From Sweltsa coloradensis (Eukaryota; Arthropoda; Insecta; Plecoptera; Chloroperlidae), in contig JAMZAV010000767.1 of the NCBI GenBank assembly GCA_024449915.1, positions 1-64,000 of the forward strand: DNA of 64,000 bases, given 5' to 3'. Shown here piece after piece: positions 48,110 through 62,075 of this stretch; position 1 is the stretch's first letter; every line of letters starts with the position of its first letter. The position numbers were made by a program, and so were the translations under genes. The notes below the pieces were generated by a model. It was not told where the DNA came from. It did not search any database and saw only the letters and a program-made list of their open reading frames with translations.

Positions 48110-48539
48110 AATATAACACAACTTTTTTAGCGAGGAGGATGGGGGGAATTTTAAATCTCCTTTTTGTCGGGGATGAATGTTAGCTTTATTATATAGAATC
48201 AAGAGATATTTTCATGAAAACGACCATGAAACTGAAAAACAATTTGCATTTTATTGGTTTAAAAATTTAAAACTAAATTTGCTTTGTTCTATGAATGTTC
48301 GTTGTGACGATGATATTTTAAATCAATAAAATTTTTCATTTTAAAAAAAAAAATGGACAGGGGGAAAATTTTAATTTTTCATTTAGATCTTTAGGGTATA
48401 AAAACCCTCTATGGGGTTTTTTAATTTTTAAAAAAGATTTATTATATAGAGCAGTTTTTCAACCCGTGGGGGCCCCGAAACCTAATTGCGGGCTAAACGG
48501 GGGCTAAGCCCGAAGTGAAATTGGAGAAACCCCAAAACC
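48110..48539. other. Start of unpolished segment
   Basis: Homopolymer inflation resumes. No feature is recognised. Confidence 0.4.
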
Positions 48540-48910
48540 CTGAAGCTGTAACTTTTATTTGGTTTTACCCCGAAGATGTTCTGGTGTATCAGGGTTTTTG
48601 GGGTTGCACTTGATATTATCCTCCCGTTCATGTGGGTTTTTTTGTATAAGGACGGCGGGGAGCCGGGGCCCCGACGAAATTTTTATTAAAATTTTACCCT
48701 GAAGATGTTTTGGTTTTATTTAAACTGTTTTGTTGCACTTTAATTATCCCTCCGTGCATGGTTGTTTTGAAAGGCAAAGGCGGTATGCGACCACGACGTA
48801 AAATTTGATTAGGGCTACCCTGAAGATGTTCGGGGGTATAGCTGTTGTGTTGCCCCTTTATATTATCCTCCCGTGCAAAATTTTTGGGTTTTGTATAAGG
48901 CACCCGGCCC
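48540..48910. repeat. ~125-bp minisatellite, about three copies
   Basis: The marker 'ccctgaagatgttttgg' recurs near 48,569, 48,700 and 48,820. Each is followed by 'tgttgcactt', 'attatcctcccgtgc' and 'tgtataaggc'-like text. Spacing is about 131 and 120 bp. The sequence is noisy. Confidence 0.75.
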
Positions 48911-51900
48911 CGGGATTTCCCGACCAATGTGGGAGTTCCATTTTAAAACATTTAAAAAAAAGAAAACAACTAAGATAATTAAAGAAAGTGTTTACTTTCA
49001 CTGATACGAAAAAAACTTTTAAATAAATGGAAATTTCAACCAAAGTTCAATCAGTCCAGTTCACGTAAAAATAAAAATAAACAGTACTGTAAATTCCCCA
49101 GTTAAAAGGCGAATGGGTGGGATTCGGCCCTTCCTTATTACTTTTACTTTAAAAAAATAAAATTCCCTTCGGTGTTTTCTTTTGGGGGAATTTTTTTTTT
49201 TAAAAAATTTTTTCAATTTCCCTTTTTTGATTTTTGGAAATCTTCATATTATTCGGGGTTAGTGCATGGTATGGTCCCTTTAAAAAACAATTTTTTCCCC
49301 CCCTCATTTTTTCCCAAAGTTTTTCTTTCGTCCATTTTTTGGGGGTTATAGCTGCCCCCTTTTTTTTCAATTTCTTTAAACAATAAACCCAAATGTCACT
49401 TTTTTAAAATAATTTTTTTATAAGTTACCGTAAAAGTGTACATTGTTTTTAAAATTTTTATTTCGAAAAATTTTTTTTACTTTTTTATTATTGGGGTTGT
49501 TATTATTGTTTTTTTTTTGTATTATTTTTATTATCTGGGGTTATATATTTTCCTCCTTTGTAAAAACAGTTAAATTTTAAACTGAAAAAGGATAGATGAT
49601 AAATAAATACATATTTAAAATTCAAAACTTAAACTTTTCACAAACCCTTTCAATAGTTGTAGTCACGGGGGAAAAGGGAACAAGACATGAGCCCAAACCT
49701 GGGAAAGGGTTTAAAATAAAAAAAATCTAATGAAGAGCAAAAGAAAATTTTTTTAATGTTTATATCCCCGGGGGCCATCTTCACTGAAACATGCCCTCTT
49801 AGACCACCATGACCCACATTCTGTCGTACAAGGAAGCGCTAACAGCTGGCGGACAGCAAACATCCCACGCGCAGCCCCTTTTTACACACACCTGAAAAGG
49901 TTAAAATTTTTAAAATTTCATGTTTTCCTTTTAGCTTTTTTTGCCCGACTGAAACCAATTTCAAGTAAAGTTTTATTTTTTTAAAAATAATTTAAAGTCC
50001 GTGAATTTCGCAATTCAAACCTGTTTCCCAAAAGTTTTTTACTCGAATTTTTTTTCGAACCTTTTTTAATCGTGTTTTTGATTAAAAGATAAACCCCTTT
50101 TTTAAAAAAGCATTTTTAAAAAAGCTTTTTTAGGTAAAAAAAATAATTTGGGACTGTGAGAGCAATCGAAGAGATCCCCAGTAAATGGTTTAAAAGGTAA
50201 TAATTTTTGCCCAAGGGGGGTGTAAGGAAGATCGTATTGGCAATCGTGAGCAAAACCCATTTAAGGGGAATCATCGTCTTGCAAAAATTTTAAAGTGATA
50301 GGCCCATATTATTGTGATAATAGTGGGCGAAGGGAAAGGGGCCCCGCGATTAAAAAATTTCACACGATATTTAAAAAACTTAATTTATTTAGGCCAATTC
50401 TTAGATGTTAAAAGAGAAAGTGAAGGGAAATTTGAACCCCAAAGTCAAACCACGAGTTCCCTAAGTCAGTTTGGGGAAAGGCCCGCGAGTTTTGGCGGTT
50501 TTTAAACCCGCTTCAGGCAGTTTTAAAATTTAATTGTTTGTCACCTTCATCTGTGACCTTTTCATTGTCGCTTTAAAACATCATTGCATCCGGGTAGACT
50601 TAAAACAAGAGGCACCTCTTTAAAGTTTCCCCCGGGCCCGATTCAGTGTATTTTGTTTTTTTTTTAAAAAAAATTTTTTATTCATTTATAATTTTCAGCT
50701 TTTTGTTTCAATTTTTCCTATAACATTTTTTTGGTTAACAAAAAATAAGAAACCCCGTTTGGCCCTATCCCAAAATAAAAAAAAACTAATTTTTGAAAAT
50801 AAAAATAAAAAAAGTAAACAAAAAGTATTTTGCCCCCCCTGGTTTAGTCAACACGTTCCCCATCTATCACTGCTGACCATTTTTGGAACCACGGTTTCAA
50901 GGATTAAAAGGGTTAAAAGTAAAAAAATCACCCAAAAGGGGGTGGTAAATTTTCAAAAAAGGGTTTTTACTTTAACGGATAGTTCTGAAAAAATTTATAA
51001 ACTTTTTCATCAAAAAGCTATTTTCCCTTTTTTTTTATTTTTAATATTTTGACTACCTTGGCATTGTCTTGCTTGTTTTAATATTGTTTTTTTATAATAT
51101 TAGGGTTCTTTTTGGGATTAACTTGTCCCACGGAAAAAACTGTTGAATACTAAAACGATTTTTCCCCGTAAAAAAATTTGGAGTGCTGTGTTTGAAAAAT
51201 ATTAAATAATAAATAATTTAATTATAACTTAAAACAAGCTTTTTTAAAATTATAAATTGATTTTCATGATTGTTATATTTAGTTAACAAGTTGAAAATTT
51301 TCAATTTTCGTGATTTGTTTCTGGCTGAAAGAAGTGTTGATAATCTACGACTGTAAAGCTACCCATGTTTGATTTTTTGATAATTATGCAAAAATTTCGC
51401 CCCTCAAAACCCCTTTGTTCCCCCCAAAACCCCCCCGATCCGTTTTTTGCTGTAAAATTGCTATGCAACAGTTCAAAGCTTACAGGGAAACCAATACTTA
51501 TGCTAATGTATTAACAAACACCAACCAACACCGGGGTGATTCCCTCCCAAAAACCAAAAAATCCCCGGGCCTGCAACCCGATCCCCCCCAGTCCCCTTCT
51601 GGGAAAATTATTGCAACCCTAGCTGAAGCTTGACTTCTCTCTCTTCTGGGTTCCCCTATTGCCATCCTTGCAAAAACCCCCTCAAAGTTCTTTCAGGGAA
51701 TTTTAAGGGTTAAAACTTTCCGTCACAAATCAATTTAGGGGAAATTTTCCCCAAATCCAAAACATGTACCCCCCACTCACCAGTCCATCGGGCTGGAAAA
51801 CAAGAGGGTTTTAACCCACGGCTTATAACCTTTTCCCCTTAAGAGGTTTTATTAAAAATCCCCCCGGTTTTTGGACAAAAATAAAACAAAATTTTAGTTT

Positions 51901-51959
51901 TATTTCATCGTCTAAGCCAAAACATAACCAAAAACCAAAGGGTTTGGGGAAAAATCCCC
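48911..51959. other. Unpolished AT-rich segment
   Basis: No gene recognised. A cleaner patch at 49,790-49,880 ('catgacccacattctgtcg' and onward) shows no recognised domain. Frames of up to 97 codons are AT-driven. Confidence 0.45.
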
Positions 51960-52389
51960 CCCCCTGCGGAGAAAAAGGCCCATTATTATACTATGTTAGG
52001 GTGGTTTTTTTTGGAAAAAAAAATCCACTTTTTGGCTAGTTGGCCCGTGGTGGGTGCGGGGTTAAACGGGGTGCCCCAAAAAATAATTTTGCTGTTTTTT
52101 TTAACTGTTTTTATTTTTTAGGGCCCCAAAAACCCTTGAACGAAAAAATTTTTGAAATTTTTTATTCGTGTTAGAATAAAAAATCCAATTTTAACATATT
52201 TTTTTTTTCCCTTTTAAAGTACCGGAAATAACCCAATTTTTGGGTTTTCCAAAATTTAAAGTCAAAATGGCCCCCCAAAATTTCCCGTTTTTTGGTTTTT
52301 TAAAAGATAAATTTTTGTTAGAATTTTGAAAAAAATTTGGTTTGTAAAAATCCCCTTGTTTGCAGTTGGCCAGTGGGGGGGCGGCTTTC

Positions 52390-52800
52390 AGGGGTTTTCC
52401 CCGTTAAAATTTTTTTTTGTGGGTTTTTTTTTTTTTTTGGTTTTTTTTTTTTTTGTTTTTTTAAAATTTTTGTTTTTTTCTCTTTTCCCCTAAAAAATTT
52501 TTTGGGTTTTTTTTTGGGCCTTTTTTTTTTTTGGGTTTTTTTTTCTTTTTGTTTTAAGGGGTTTTTTTTTTTTGCCCCTTGTTTCCCGTTTCCTTTTTTT
52601 TTTTTTCCTTCAATTTTTTTGTTTTTTGGTTTTTTTTTTGTTTTTGTTTTTTTTTGGTTTTTAAGGGGTTTTTTTTTTTTGGGTGTTTTTGTTTTTTTTT
52701 TTTATTTTTTTTTAAAAATTTACCAAAAAAGTTTTTGGGTTTTATTTTTGTTGGGGTTTTTTTTTTTTTTAAAAAATTTTTTGAATGTTAAAGGATTTTA
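52390..52800 (+). repeat. T/G low-complexity stretch inside the satellite
   Basis: Long T runs with short G interruptions where one or more satellite units should be. A 154-codon frame that is almost all F, G and V results. I read it as collapsed or miscalled satellite, not as a membrane protein gene. Confidence 0.75.
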
Positions 52801-54260
52801 AAAAATTTTTATTTTTTTTTCGTATGCCCGGAAATAACAATTTTGGTTTTCCCAAAAAACAAAGTCAAAAATGGCCCCAAATTTCCCCCTTTTGGTTAAA
52901 AACGAAAAAATTATTTTTTGGTGAAAATTTTTTAAATAGAAAACCCCTTTTTGGGCCCGTTTGGCCCAGTGGTGGCTGCGGCGTTAACCCGGGGCCTCCC
53001 TTTTCCCCAAAAAATAAAATTTTGGGGGAAAGATTTTTAACGTTTTTTTTTTTAAAGCCAAATCGTTTACAAAATCTATTTTTGGGGTTTAATTCGGTAA
53101 AGGAAATTTAAAATAGAATTTAAGGGATATTTTTATTTTCTCGTATTTTCCCCGGAAAAAAACAATTTTTTAGTTTTTAAAAACCAAAGTTTTAAAATGG
53201 GCCCCCAAATTTCCCGGTTTTTTGGGAAAAAAGAAAAAATTTTGTTTGGGTTTTAACATTTTTTAGTAGAAATCCACTTTTTGGCCCGTTTGGCCCCGTG
53301 TGGATGCGGCGTACAGGGGCCCCTCCCAAAAAAAAAAATTTGGGGAAAGTTTTAACTGTTTTTATTTTTTTAAACCAAATCGTTTTTACAAAAACTAATT
53401 TTTGGGGTTTATTTCGTGTAAAAGGGTTTTAAAAATAGAAAAATTTTTCATATTTTATTTTCTTGATGTCCCCGGGAAAAAAAAAAAATTTTGAGTTTTC
53501 CAAAAACAAAGTCAAAATGTCCCCAAATTTTCCCCTTTTGGTTAAAAACGGGTAAATTTGGGTTAGGTTTTTTTAATTTTTAGTAGAAATCCCCTTGTTG
53601 GCCGGGAAATGGTGGTGCGGGTTTCAGGGTTTCCAAAAAGAAATTTTTTTGGGAAAGATTTTAATTTTAAATTTTTTTTATGCCCAAAACGATTGGGGCA
53701 CAAAACTATTTTTCCCTTTTGTTTTGTGTTTAAGGAAATTTAAAAAAATTTACTTATTTTTATTTTTTTCTATTGGGGGCCCGGAAATGAAATTTTTGGT
53801 TTTTTTCCAAAAAAGTCAAAATTTTTCCCCAAATTGCCCTTTTAGAAAAAAAAATAAATATGTTTGGGTGTATTTTTTAGAGAACTCCCCTTTTTTGGAT
53901 TGGGGGGTTTGGGGGGGTTCAGGGGGAAAAAGTAAAAATTAGTTTAACCTTTGTTTTTATTTTTTTTCCCCCAAAATTTTAAAAATTAATTTATTTATTT
54001 GTTTTAAAAAAAATTAAACGGATTTTTTTTCCGATCCCCCCCAAAAAACTTTGAGTTTTCCCCCAAAATAAATTAAATTAAAAACCCTTTGGTTTTCTTT
54101 TTTTTGAGGAAAATTTTTTGTGAAAACCCCGTTGGAAAATTCCATTTGGGGGGTTGCCGGGGTAAAGGGGGGTTCCCAAAAAAATTTTGGGCAATTTTCC
54201 TGTTTATTTTTTTAGCCAAATCTTGGCAAATTTTTTTTAGACGGTAAGGAGTAAAAGATG

Positions 54261-56039
54261 TTAAAACATTTTTATTTCTTTGGTAGTCCCGGTAAAAATT
54301 TTTTAAATTTTAAAACAAATATTTTTTTAAAACCCCAAAATTTCCCGGGTTTTTTAAAACGATAAAGTTGGGGGTTTAAAATTAATTTTTTCGGGAAAAC
54401 AAATTTTCCCTTTGGTTTCGGGGACGGGTTTCCAAAAAAAGTGAATTTTAAAAAGGGTGGGTTTTCCTTAGGAAGTTTTTCCCTTTTTTTTTTAAAAGGG
54501 AAAAAACCCCCATACCCCCCCTCCCTCCCCAAAGAACCCCCCCTTATGGGTGGCCCCAAAAAGGAAAACCCCAATGAAAAGGCCCGGAGAAAGGAAAAAA
54601 TTTTTTAAGACCTTTTTAAATTAAAAACATTTTAATTTTTTTTTTTTTGATTGGTAACAAATTTCCTCAAAAAAAATGTTTTCTTTTTAAAACCAAAAAA
54701 AACTAAAAAGGGTTAATTTTTGAAATATTCCTTCCGAACCCCCCCAAATTTTTAAAAATGTAAATCAGTGCCGGAAGCAAAAATTTTGTTAAAATAGGGA
54801 GTGTTTTTTGATATTTATACACGATAGAAGGCCTACTTCAAATTCGCCCTTTTACCCCTTTTAAAACAACTCTTTTGGTCTTTAAAAAATAGTGTTGGGG
54901 AAAAAAAATAAATTTGTTAACCCCAAAAAAAATTTCTTTTAAAAAATTAAATATTTTTCAAAAACCCCCCGGGTTCCCTTGGCCCCCAAAAAGAATTTAC
55001 CTTTCCCCCAAACGAGCTTTTCGGTATCTAATTTTTTTTTTAACCCCAAATTAAAATTTGGGGTATCCCAAAAATCCAAAAAGGCTGCCCATTTTTTAAT
55101 TTTTTTCCTTTTTTTAAAGGAAAAGCCCCTTACGGCCGCATTTTCCCTACCCTGGGGCCCCCAAAAATTGGCCCCAAACAAAGGGGAATTTCTTAAAAAA
55201 ATTTAAAAAAAAAAACCCTTTAACCCACCAATTTTTATTTTTTTTTAAAAGGTTTTTTTTAACAAAAAACCCCCCCGGGCCCCAATTTTGGGGCCAAAAA
55301 ATTTTTTTTAAAAAATTTTTTTTTTAAATTTTAAAAAAAAAACCCTTTCCCCCCCAAAATTTTTTGTTTTAAATTTTCCGGGAAGGGGTTTTAAACGAGA
55401 AAAAAATTAAAAAAAAAAAAATGCCCTTTTAACCCCCCCCCCCCCTTTTCCCCTTTAATTTTCAAATCCCCCTTTAACATTGGAAATTTTTTAAAGGCCC
55501 CAAAATTTTGAATTTTTTGGTTAAAAAACCCGGAAAAAAAATTTGGCCCCTTAAAAAAAATTTTAAAAACCATTTTTTCAAAAATTTTAATTTTTTTTTG
55601 GGCCCGGCCCCCCCGGGAAAAGCAGAAAAATCCACCCCCCTTTGGCCCCCCCCAAAGGCCCCAAAACGGAATTTCCCGGGGGCTTAAAAAATATAAACCT
55701 AACAAATTTATCGTTTTAACCAAAAAAGGGAAAATTTGGGGGCCCAATTTTTTGGAAAAATTTGATTTATGGCGGGAAAAAACTCAAAATTTTTTTTGAA
55801 ATTTTGCCCGGAACCATAAAACCCAAAAAAATTAAAAATTAAAATTTTTTTTGGGCCCTTTAACCCTTCCCTAATTTTTTCAAAAAAATTCCCCTTTTTT
55901 TTCAAAAAAGGGGGGGGAATTTTTTTTTAAAACCGCCCCCAAAAAAAAATTTTGAAAATTTTTTCCAACTTAAAAAAATTGGTTTTTTTAAATTTTGGGA
56001 TAAAAAAAAAAAAAAAAAAAGGGGGTTTAAAAATCATTC
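54261..56039. other. First turn of the satellite palindrome (unreadable)
   Basis: Between a forward block and an inverted block. The text is dominated by A, T, G and C runs. Pieces such as 'agtgttttttgatattt' near 54,803 faintly recall the second turn at 59,250. No reliable content. Confidence 0.5.
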
Positions 56040-57165
56040 CCCAAAAAATTTACTTTTTTGGGCCCGGCCCCTTGTACCCGCCCCCCACCCCCCCTGGCCA
56101 ACTTTCCCAAAAAAAGTGGAATTTTTACTAAAAATTTAAATCTAAAAATAATTTAAACCCTTTTTTTTTTTTTCCCAAAAAAAGGGCAATTTGGGGGGCC
56201 CTTTTTACTTTGATTTTGGAAAACTCAAAATTTTTTATTTCCCCGGGACATACCCAGGAAAAAAAAAAAATATCTTTATTTTTTATTTTCAAATCCCTTT
56301 ACACGAATATAAAGCTTTAAAATAGATTTTTTTTTAAAAAAGATTTTGGGGATTAAAAAAAAAAACAGATTTAAAAAACAAACCCCCAAAATTTAACCTT
56401 TTGGGACGCCCCCCCGTACGCCGCATACCCACGGGGCCCCCTGGCCAACAAGTGGACCCAAATAAAAAAAAATTCCCCCCAAACATAATTTATCAGTTTT
56501 TAAACCCAAAAAGGGCCCCAAATTTTTGGGGCCCTTTTTTTTTGATTTTTGGGAAAAATCAAAATTGCCCATTCCCGGGGCATACGAGAAAATAAAAATA
56601 TGCCTAACCCTTAAAATTTTTTTAATTTCCCTTTCACGAAAACTAAAAACCCAAAAATAGATTTGTCCAACGATTGGGGAAAAAAAAAAAAAAAAAAAAC
56701 CCCCCCGTTGGAAAAAACATTCCCAAAATTTACTTTTTGGACGGCCCCGTACGCCGCAACCCCCCACTGGGCCCAAATGGCCAACAAAGGGGGATTTCTA
56801 CTTAAAAAATGTTCCCCTCTAACATTTAAATTTTTCGTTTTTAACCCCAAAAAGGGCAATTTGGGGGAAAATTTTTTACTTTGATTTTTGGGAAAAACCC
56901 AAAAATTTTATTTCCGGTTTAAAACAAGAAAATTTAAAAAAATGTATAAAATTAATTTTTCATTCCTTACACGAATCAAAAAATCCCAAAAATAGATTTC
57001 GTTCAAAGGTTTTGGGCCCCCTAAAAAAAATAAAAACAGTTAAAAAAAACAGCAAATTTGACCCTTTGGGAACCCCGGGTACCCCCCCCCCCACCACTGG
57101 CCAAACGGGCCCAAAACAAGTGGATTTCTACTCCAAATGGGCCCCCCCTAACATATATATGGGTC

Positions 57166-57290
57166 CCCATTTCTCCGCAGGGGGGGGGAGGGTCTCACTA
57201 ATGGGGGGTTTTGGGGCCCAAACCCAAAAACCCGGTGGGGGGAAAACCCTCCCCCCCCTGCGGAGAAATGGGACCCATATACTAGGGTTA
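57166..57290. repeat. Junction of two satellite palindromes
   Basis: 'ccatttctccgcagggggg' at about 57,167-57,190 and its inverse at 57,255-57,275 face each other across ~65 bp. The left side equals the right-hand edge of the array at 62,033-62,060. The right side equals the left-hand edge at 51,960-51,985. So one complete flank-to-flank module ends here and another begins. Confidence 0.8.
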
Positions 57291-59185
57291 GGGTGGTTTT
57301 TTTTGGGAGTAGAAATCAACTTTTTTGGGCTAGTTGGCCAGTGGGGGTGCGGGGTACGGGGGGTGCCCAAAAAGGGGTCAAATGTGCTGTTTTTTTGAAA
57401 ATGTTTTTTTTTTTTTGGGGCCCCCAAACCTTTGAACGAAATCTTTTTTTGGGGACTTTTGGGATTCGTGTTAGGAATAAAAAAACCCAATTTTTAAATA
57501 CATTTTTTTATTTTCTTGTATGTACCGGAAATAAAAATTTTTGGATTTTTTAAAAAAATTTTAAAACCCCAAAAAGGGCCCCCAAATTGCCCGTTTTGGT
57601 TAAAAAAACGAAAAATTTATGTTAGGTAAACTTTTGTTGAAAAAATCCACTTTTTGCCATTTGGGGGCCAGTGGGGGGTGCGGCGTACGGGGCCCGCCCA
57701 AAAATTAAAAATTTTGGGGGAAATGTTTTTCAGTTTGTTTTTTTTTTTTTATCCCAAATCGTTGGAAAAAAACTATTTTGGGTTTTAGATTCTTTTAAAG
57801 GGAATTTAAATAGAATTTTAAGGGCAATTTTTATTTTCTCTTATCCCCCGGAAAAAAAATTTTTGGTTTTCCAAAATAAAAGTCAAAATGCCCCCAAAAT
57901 TCCCCCCTTTTTGGTTTAAAAAAAAAACGATAAATTATTTTTAGAGTGAAAATTTTTTTAGTAGAAATCCATTTTGTTGGCCATTTGGGGCCAAATGGTG
58001 GGTGCGGCGTACAGGGCCGTCCAAAAAAAAAATTTTGGGGAAAATGATTTTAAACTGTTTTTTTTTTTTTTTTACCCAAAATCTTTGGAAAAAAAATTCA
58101 AATTTTTGGGCTTTAGATTGGGGAAAGGATTATAAAATGGGGAAGGGTTAGGAATTTTTTTTATTTTCTCTTTGGCCCCGGAAATAGAAATTTTTTGTTT
58201 TTTCCCAAAAATCAAAGTCAAAAGGGCCCAAAAATTTTGCCCCCGTTTTGGGTTTAAAAAACTGATAAATTATTTTTTGGGTGAATTTTTTTTAAAGTAG
58301 AAATCCCTTTTTGGCCAGTTGGCCAGTGGTGGATGCGGCTTTACAGGGGCGCCAAAAAGAAAAATTTTGGGGGATGTTTTTTTTATCTGTTTTTTTTTTT
58401 TTTAATCCCAAATCTTTTTTACAAAATCAAATTTTTGAGCTTTTTTATTCGTTGAGGTTTTGAAAAAAAGAATTTTAAAGGCATATTTTTTTTTCTCGTA
58501 TGCCCCGGAAATAAAAAAATTTTTGATTTTTCCCCAAAACCCAAAGTCAAAAGGGCCCCCAAAATTTCCCCTTTTTGGTTAAAAACGTTTAAATTATGTT
58601 AGAGTAAAACATTTTTTTTAGTAGAAATCCACTTTTTTTGGCCTTGGCCAGTGGTGGGGCGGCGTCAGGGCCGAAAAAAAGAAATTTTGGGAATAAATTT
58701 TTCAACTGTTTTTATTTTTTTATGCCAAATCGTTGGACAAAAATCAAATTTTGGCTTTAGATTCGGGGTAAGGATTTGAAATAGAATTTTAAAGGGCATT
58801 TTTTTATTTTCTTTTTGTCCCGGAAATAAAAAATTTTTGAGTTTTAAAAAATTTCAAAGTAAAAATGGCCCCAAATTTCCCTTTTTGGTTAAAATTTGAT
58901 AAATTTGGTTTTGGGGTTTTTTAATTATTTAGTAAAAATCCACTTTTTGGGCCAGGGGTGGATGCGGCGTACGGGGTTTTGTCCAAAAAGTAAATTTTAA
59001 AGGGATGTTTTTTTAAGTTTTATTTTTATGGGGCCGAATCGTGGGGCGAAATCAAATTTTTTTTACTTTTGATTCGTGTAAAGAAGGGAAAATATTATTT
59101 TCCCTTTTTTTATTTTTTTTTGCGTGCCCCGGAAATGAAATTTTGTCTTTTTTAAAAAAAGGGAAGTCAAAATGATCCTAATTGC

Positions 59186-60250
59186 CCTACTTTAGACAAA
59201 AATGTCCCTATCATGTGGGAAAATGAAAGGATATTATATTAAAGTATAGTGGATGTTTTTTGATGATCATTTAACAGTGGTTCTAGTTAAAACTTGGGTC
59301 TTCATTTTCACTTAAAAAACGTCTCTGCCTCTTTCAATCTCATGTCTTGGGGATCATCTTCCACGTCGGAGGGCTTTGTTTTTGGTTTTTTTCCAAAATT
59401 TTAATTTAAATAAATTTGGGAGCCTTTCCCTTCGGTCCACGGTAAAAAGTCCACCCGGGTTACCGACCAGCCATGACTTGGGGTTCGGGTATTCGGGCAC
59501 GTGCGTCTGTTTGGTTTTAAACCCCATAAAAATTTGCTTGATAATTTTCAGCAGGATATGGGAACCGAAAGTGATACGCATGGGGGTAGGGAAGCGAGAT
59601 CGTGCCGGGTGTAGTTTTTCATGGTTTAAACAGTGATTTTTAAAAACCCTTTTCGAAAAAAGATGTTGCGGGTTTCCCTTTACATCAGGGGAGTACTGGT
59701 CTCCCCATACTAAAGGGAAAAAAATCTTTCTAATTGGGGCGCACGTAAATTTTTTTTCAACAGGAACCGAGGGGCCAAGAGTAAGAGATAGTGGGTTTAC
59801 GAATTCGGGGTGTTTCTCTAAAAAGTTTTAAATGAAAAAAAAACCTCTTCTAACAAAGAACTTTTTGGTGTCGCAACCCGTAAAACGCGTGAAATGGCGT
59901 AAGAACTTCAATAATTTTGGGCCCCCTCTTAAGAAAAATTTCTTTTTTATGTAAAAAAGTCTTTTCTTTTGTCTCCAAAACCATTTTCTAAAAAATTCTT
60001 TTTTGGTTTACTTCTTCTGGGGTATTTCAATAAAGATATGAAGACGTCAGGCCAGGGGAACAAACAATGATGCCCAAAAATAGCGTCGGGGTCGAGAGCG
60101 CAAAGACAAAAGGAGCATCATTCGACTATCGGCCTCTTCTTGTGAAGATTGCAGCCTTCGATTTGGGCGATTTAGTCATATTTTTTTGTAAAAAAAAAAT
60201 ATTTGTAAAATTTAAAAATTATAACTTCTATTTTCAAAACATCCAAACTC
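59186..60250. other. Unique ~1-kb spacer at the second turn
   Basis: Separates a forward block from an inverted block. The text is not palindromic: sequences near the left edge ('gatgatcatttaacagtgg') have no inverse near the right edge. It is partly clean. Short frames (75-86 codons) have no domain. Confidence 0.55.
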
Positions 60251-62075
60251 GAATCTAAAAACTAAAATAAAATTTTGTTCAAAGGGCTTGGCACTAAAAA
60301 AAATTTAAAAAGGGTTAAAAAAAAAACCTCCAAATTTTTTACTTTTTAACGCCCCCGTACGCCGCCCTCCACACGGGGCCCAAAATGGCCAACAAATGGA
60401 TTTTTACTAAATAAAAAAAAACCCCTTTAACCAAAAAATTTTTTTTTTTCAGGGGGTTTTAAAAAAAAAACGGGGGGGAATTTGGGGGCCCCCTTTTTAC
60501 TTTGGGTTTTGAAAACTCAAAATTTTTATTTCCGGGGGGGAGTACCCCCAGAAAAAAAAAATTGCTTTTAAAATTCCCATTTTTCAAATCTTTACCTGAA
60601 TCTAAAACCCCAAAAAAGAAATTTGTAAAAAAAGATTTGGGGATTAGAAAAAAAAAAAAACAATTTAAAAATTTTCTTTTTGGAGCCCCTGTAAGGGAGC
60701 AAACCACCCTGGCCAATGGGCCAACAATTTAATTTCTACTTAATAATAACAAAAACCCCAAATAATTTAAACAGTTTTAAAACAAAAAAAGGGGAAAATT
60801 TGGGGGCCATTTTTTAAATTTGATTTTTTTGGGAAAAATCAAATTTTTTTATTCCGGGGGGGACATAAAAAGAAAAAAAAAAAATAGCTTAACATTCTAT
60901 TTTTCAAATCCCTTTCAAAAGAATCTAAAGCCCCAAAATTTGATTTTGTCCAACTTTTTTTGGGCCCTAAAAAAAAAAAAACAGTTGAAAATTTATTCCC
61001 AAATTTACCCTTTTTGGGCCCGGCCCTGTTTCCCGCACCCCCATGGCCCAAATGCCCAACCAAAGGGGGTTTTTTAACCCAACAAAAAGTTCACTCTAAC
61101 TTTATCGTTTTAACCCCAAAAAGGGGAATTTGGGCCCTTTTGACTTTTATTTTGGAAAAAATCAAAAAATTTTTATTTCCGGGGCATACGAGAAAAAAAA
61201 TAAAGCTTTATATTTTTATTTTTTAAATCCTCACACGAATATAAAAACTCAAAAATAAATTTTTTAAAAAAGATTTGGCATTAAAAAAAAAAAAAACCGA
61301 TAAAAAAACATCCCCAAATTTACTTTTTGGACGCCCCCGTAGCCGCTCCAACCCCTGGCCCAAATGGCCAACAAGGGGGGTTTCTACTAAAAAATATTCA
61401 CCCAAACATAATTTATCAGTTTTTAAAAACCAAAAAGGGCCCAATTTGGGGGGCCCTTTTGACTTTTATTTTTGGGAAAACAAAATTGCTATTTTGGGAC
61501 ATCGAGAAAAAAAAAATATGCCAACATTTTATTTTTTAATCCTTACACGAAAACTAAAACCCAAAAAAGATTTGTCCAAAAGAAATTTTGGGATAAAAAA
61601 AATAAAAACAGTTGAAAATCATTCCCAAAATTTACTTTTTGGACAGCCCTGTACGCCGCACCCACCACTGGCCAACTGGCCAACAAGTGCACTTACTACT
61701 AACACAATGTTCACTCTAACATAATTTATCGTAGTTTAACCAAAACGGGCAATTTGGGGACATTTTGACTTTGATTTTGGAAAACTCAAAATTGTTATTT
61801 CCGGTACATACAAGAAATAAAAATATGTATAAAATTCGATTTTTCATTCCTTACACGAATCAAAAGCCAAAAATAGATTTCATTCAACGGTTTGGCCCTA
61901 AAAAAATAAAACAGTTACAAAAAACAGCACAATTGACCCTTTGGGCACCCCTGTACCCGCACCCACCACTGGCCAACTGCCAACAAGTGGATTTCTACTC
62001 CAAAATACCCACCCTAACATAATATATGGGTCTCCATTTCTCCGCAGGGGGGGGGAGGGTCTCACTAATGGTGGG

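Larger units (their letters stand above)
51960..62075. repeat. ~325-bp satellite array in alternating inverted blocks (~10 kb)
   Basis: The unit includes 'ggccagttggccagtgg', 'tgggtgcggcgtacagg', 'aaactgtttttatttt', 'caaatcgttgg', 'cccggaaataaaaattt' and 'gtcaaaatggcccc'. It appears forward in about 51,985-54,260 and 57,291-59,185, and inverted in about 56,040-57,165 and 60,250-62,025. Forward spacings between 57,311 and 58,932 are about 330, 322, 335, 323 and 311 bp. Both outer edges and the middle carry the same 'ctgcggagaaatggg' flank. Most units are unpolished; 61,600-62,030 is the cleanest. Confidence 0.9.

Noticed and set aside
52337..52801. 154-codon F/G/V-rich frame resembling a membrane protein
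   Set aside because: The stretch is almost pure T with some G inside a satellite array. The neighbouring units show what it should be.
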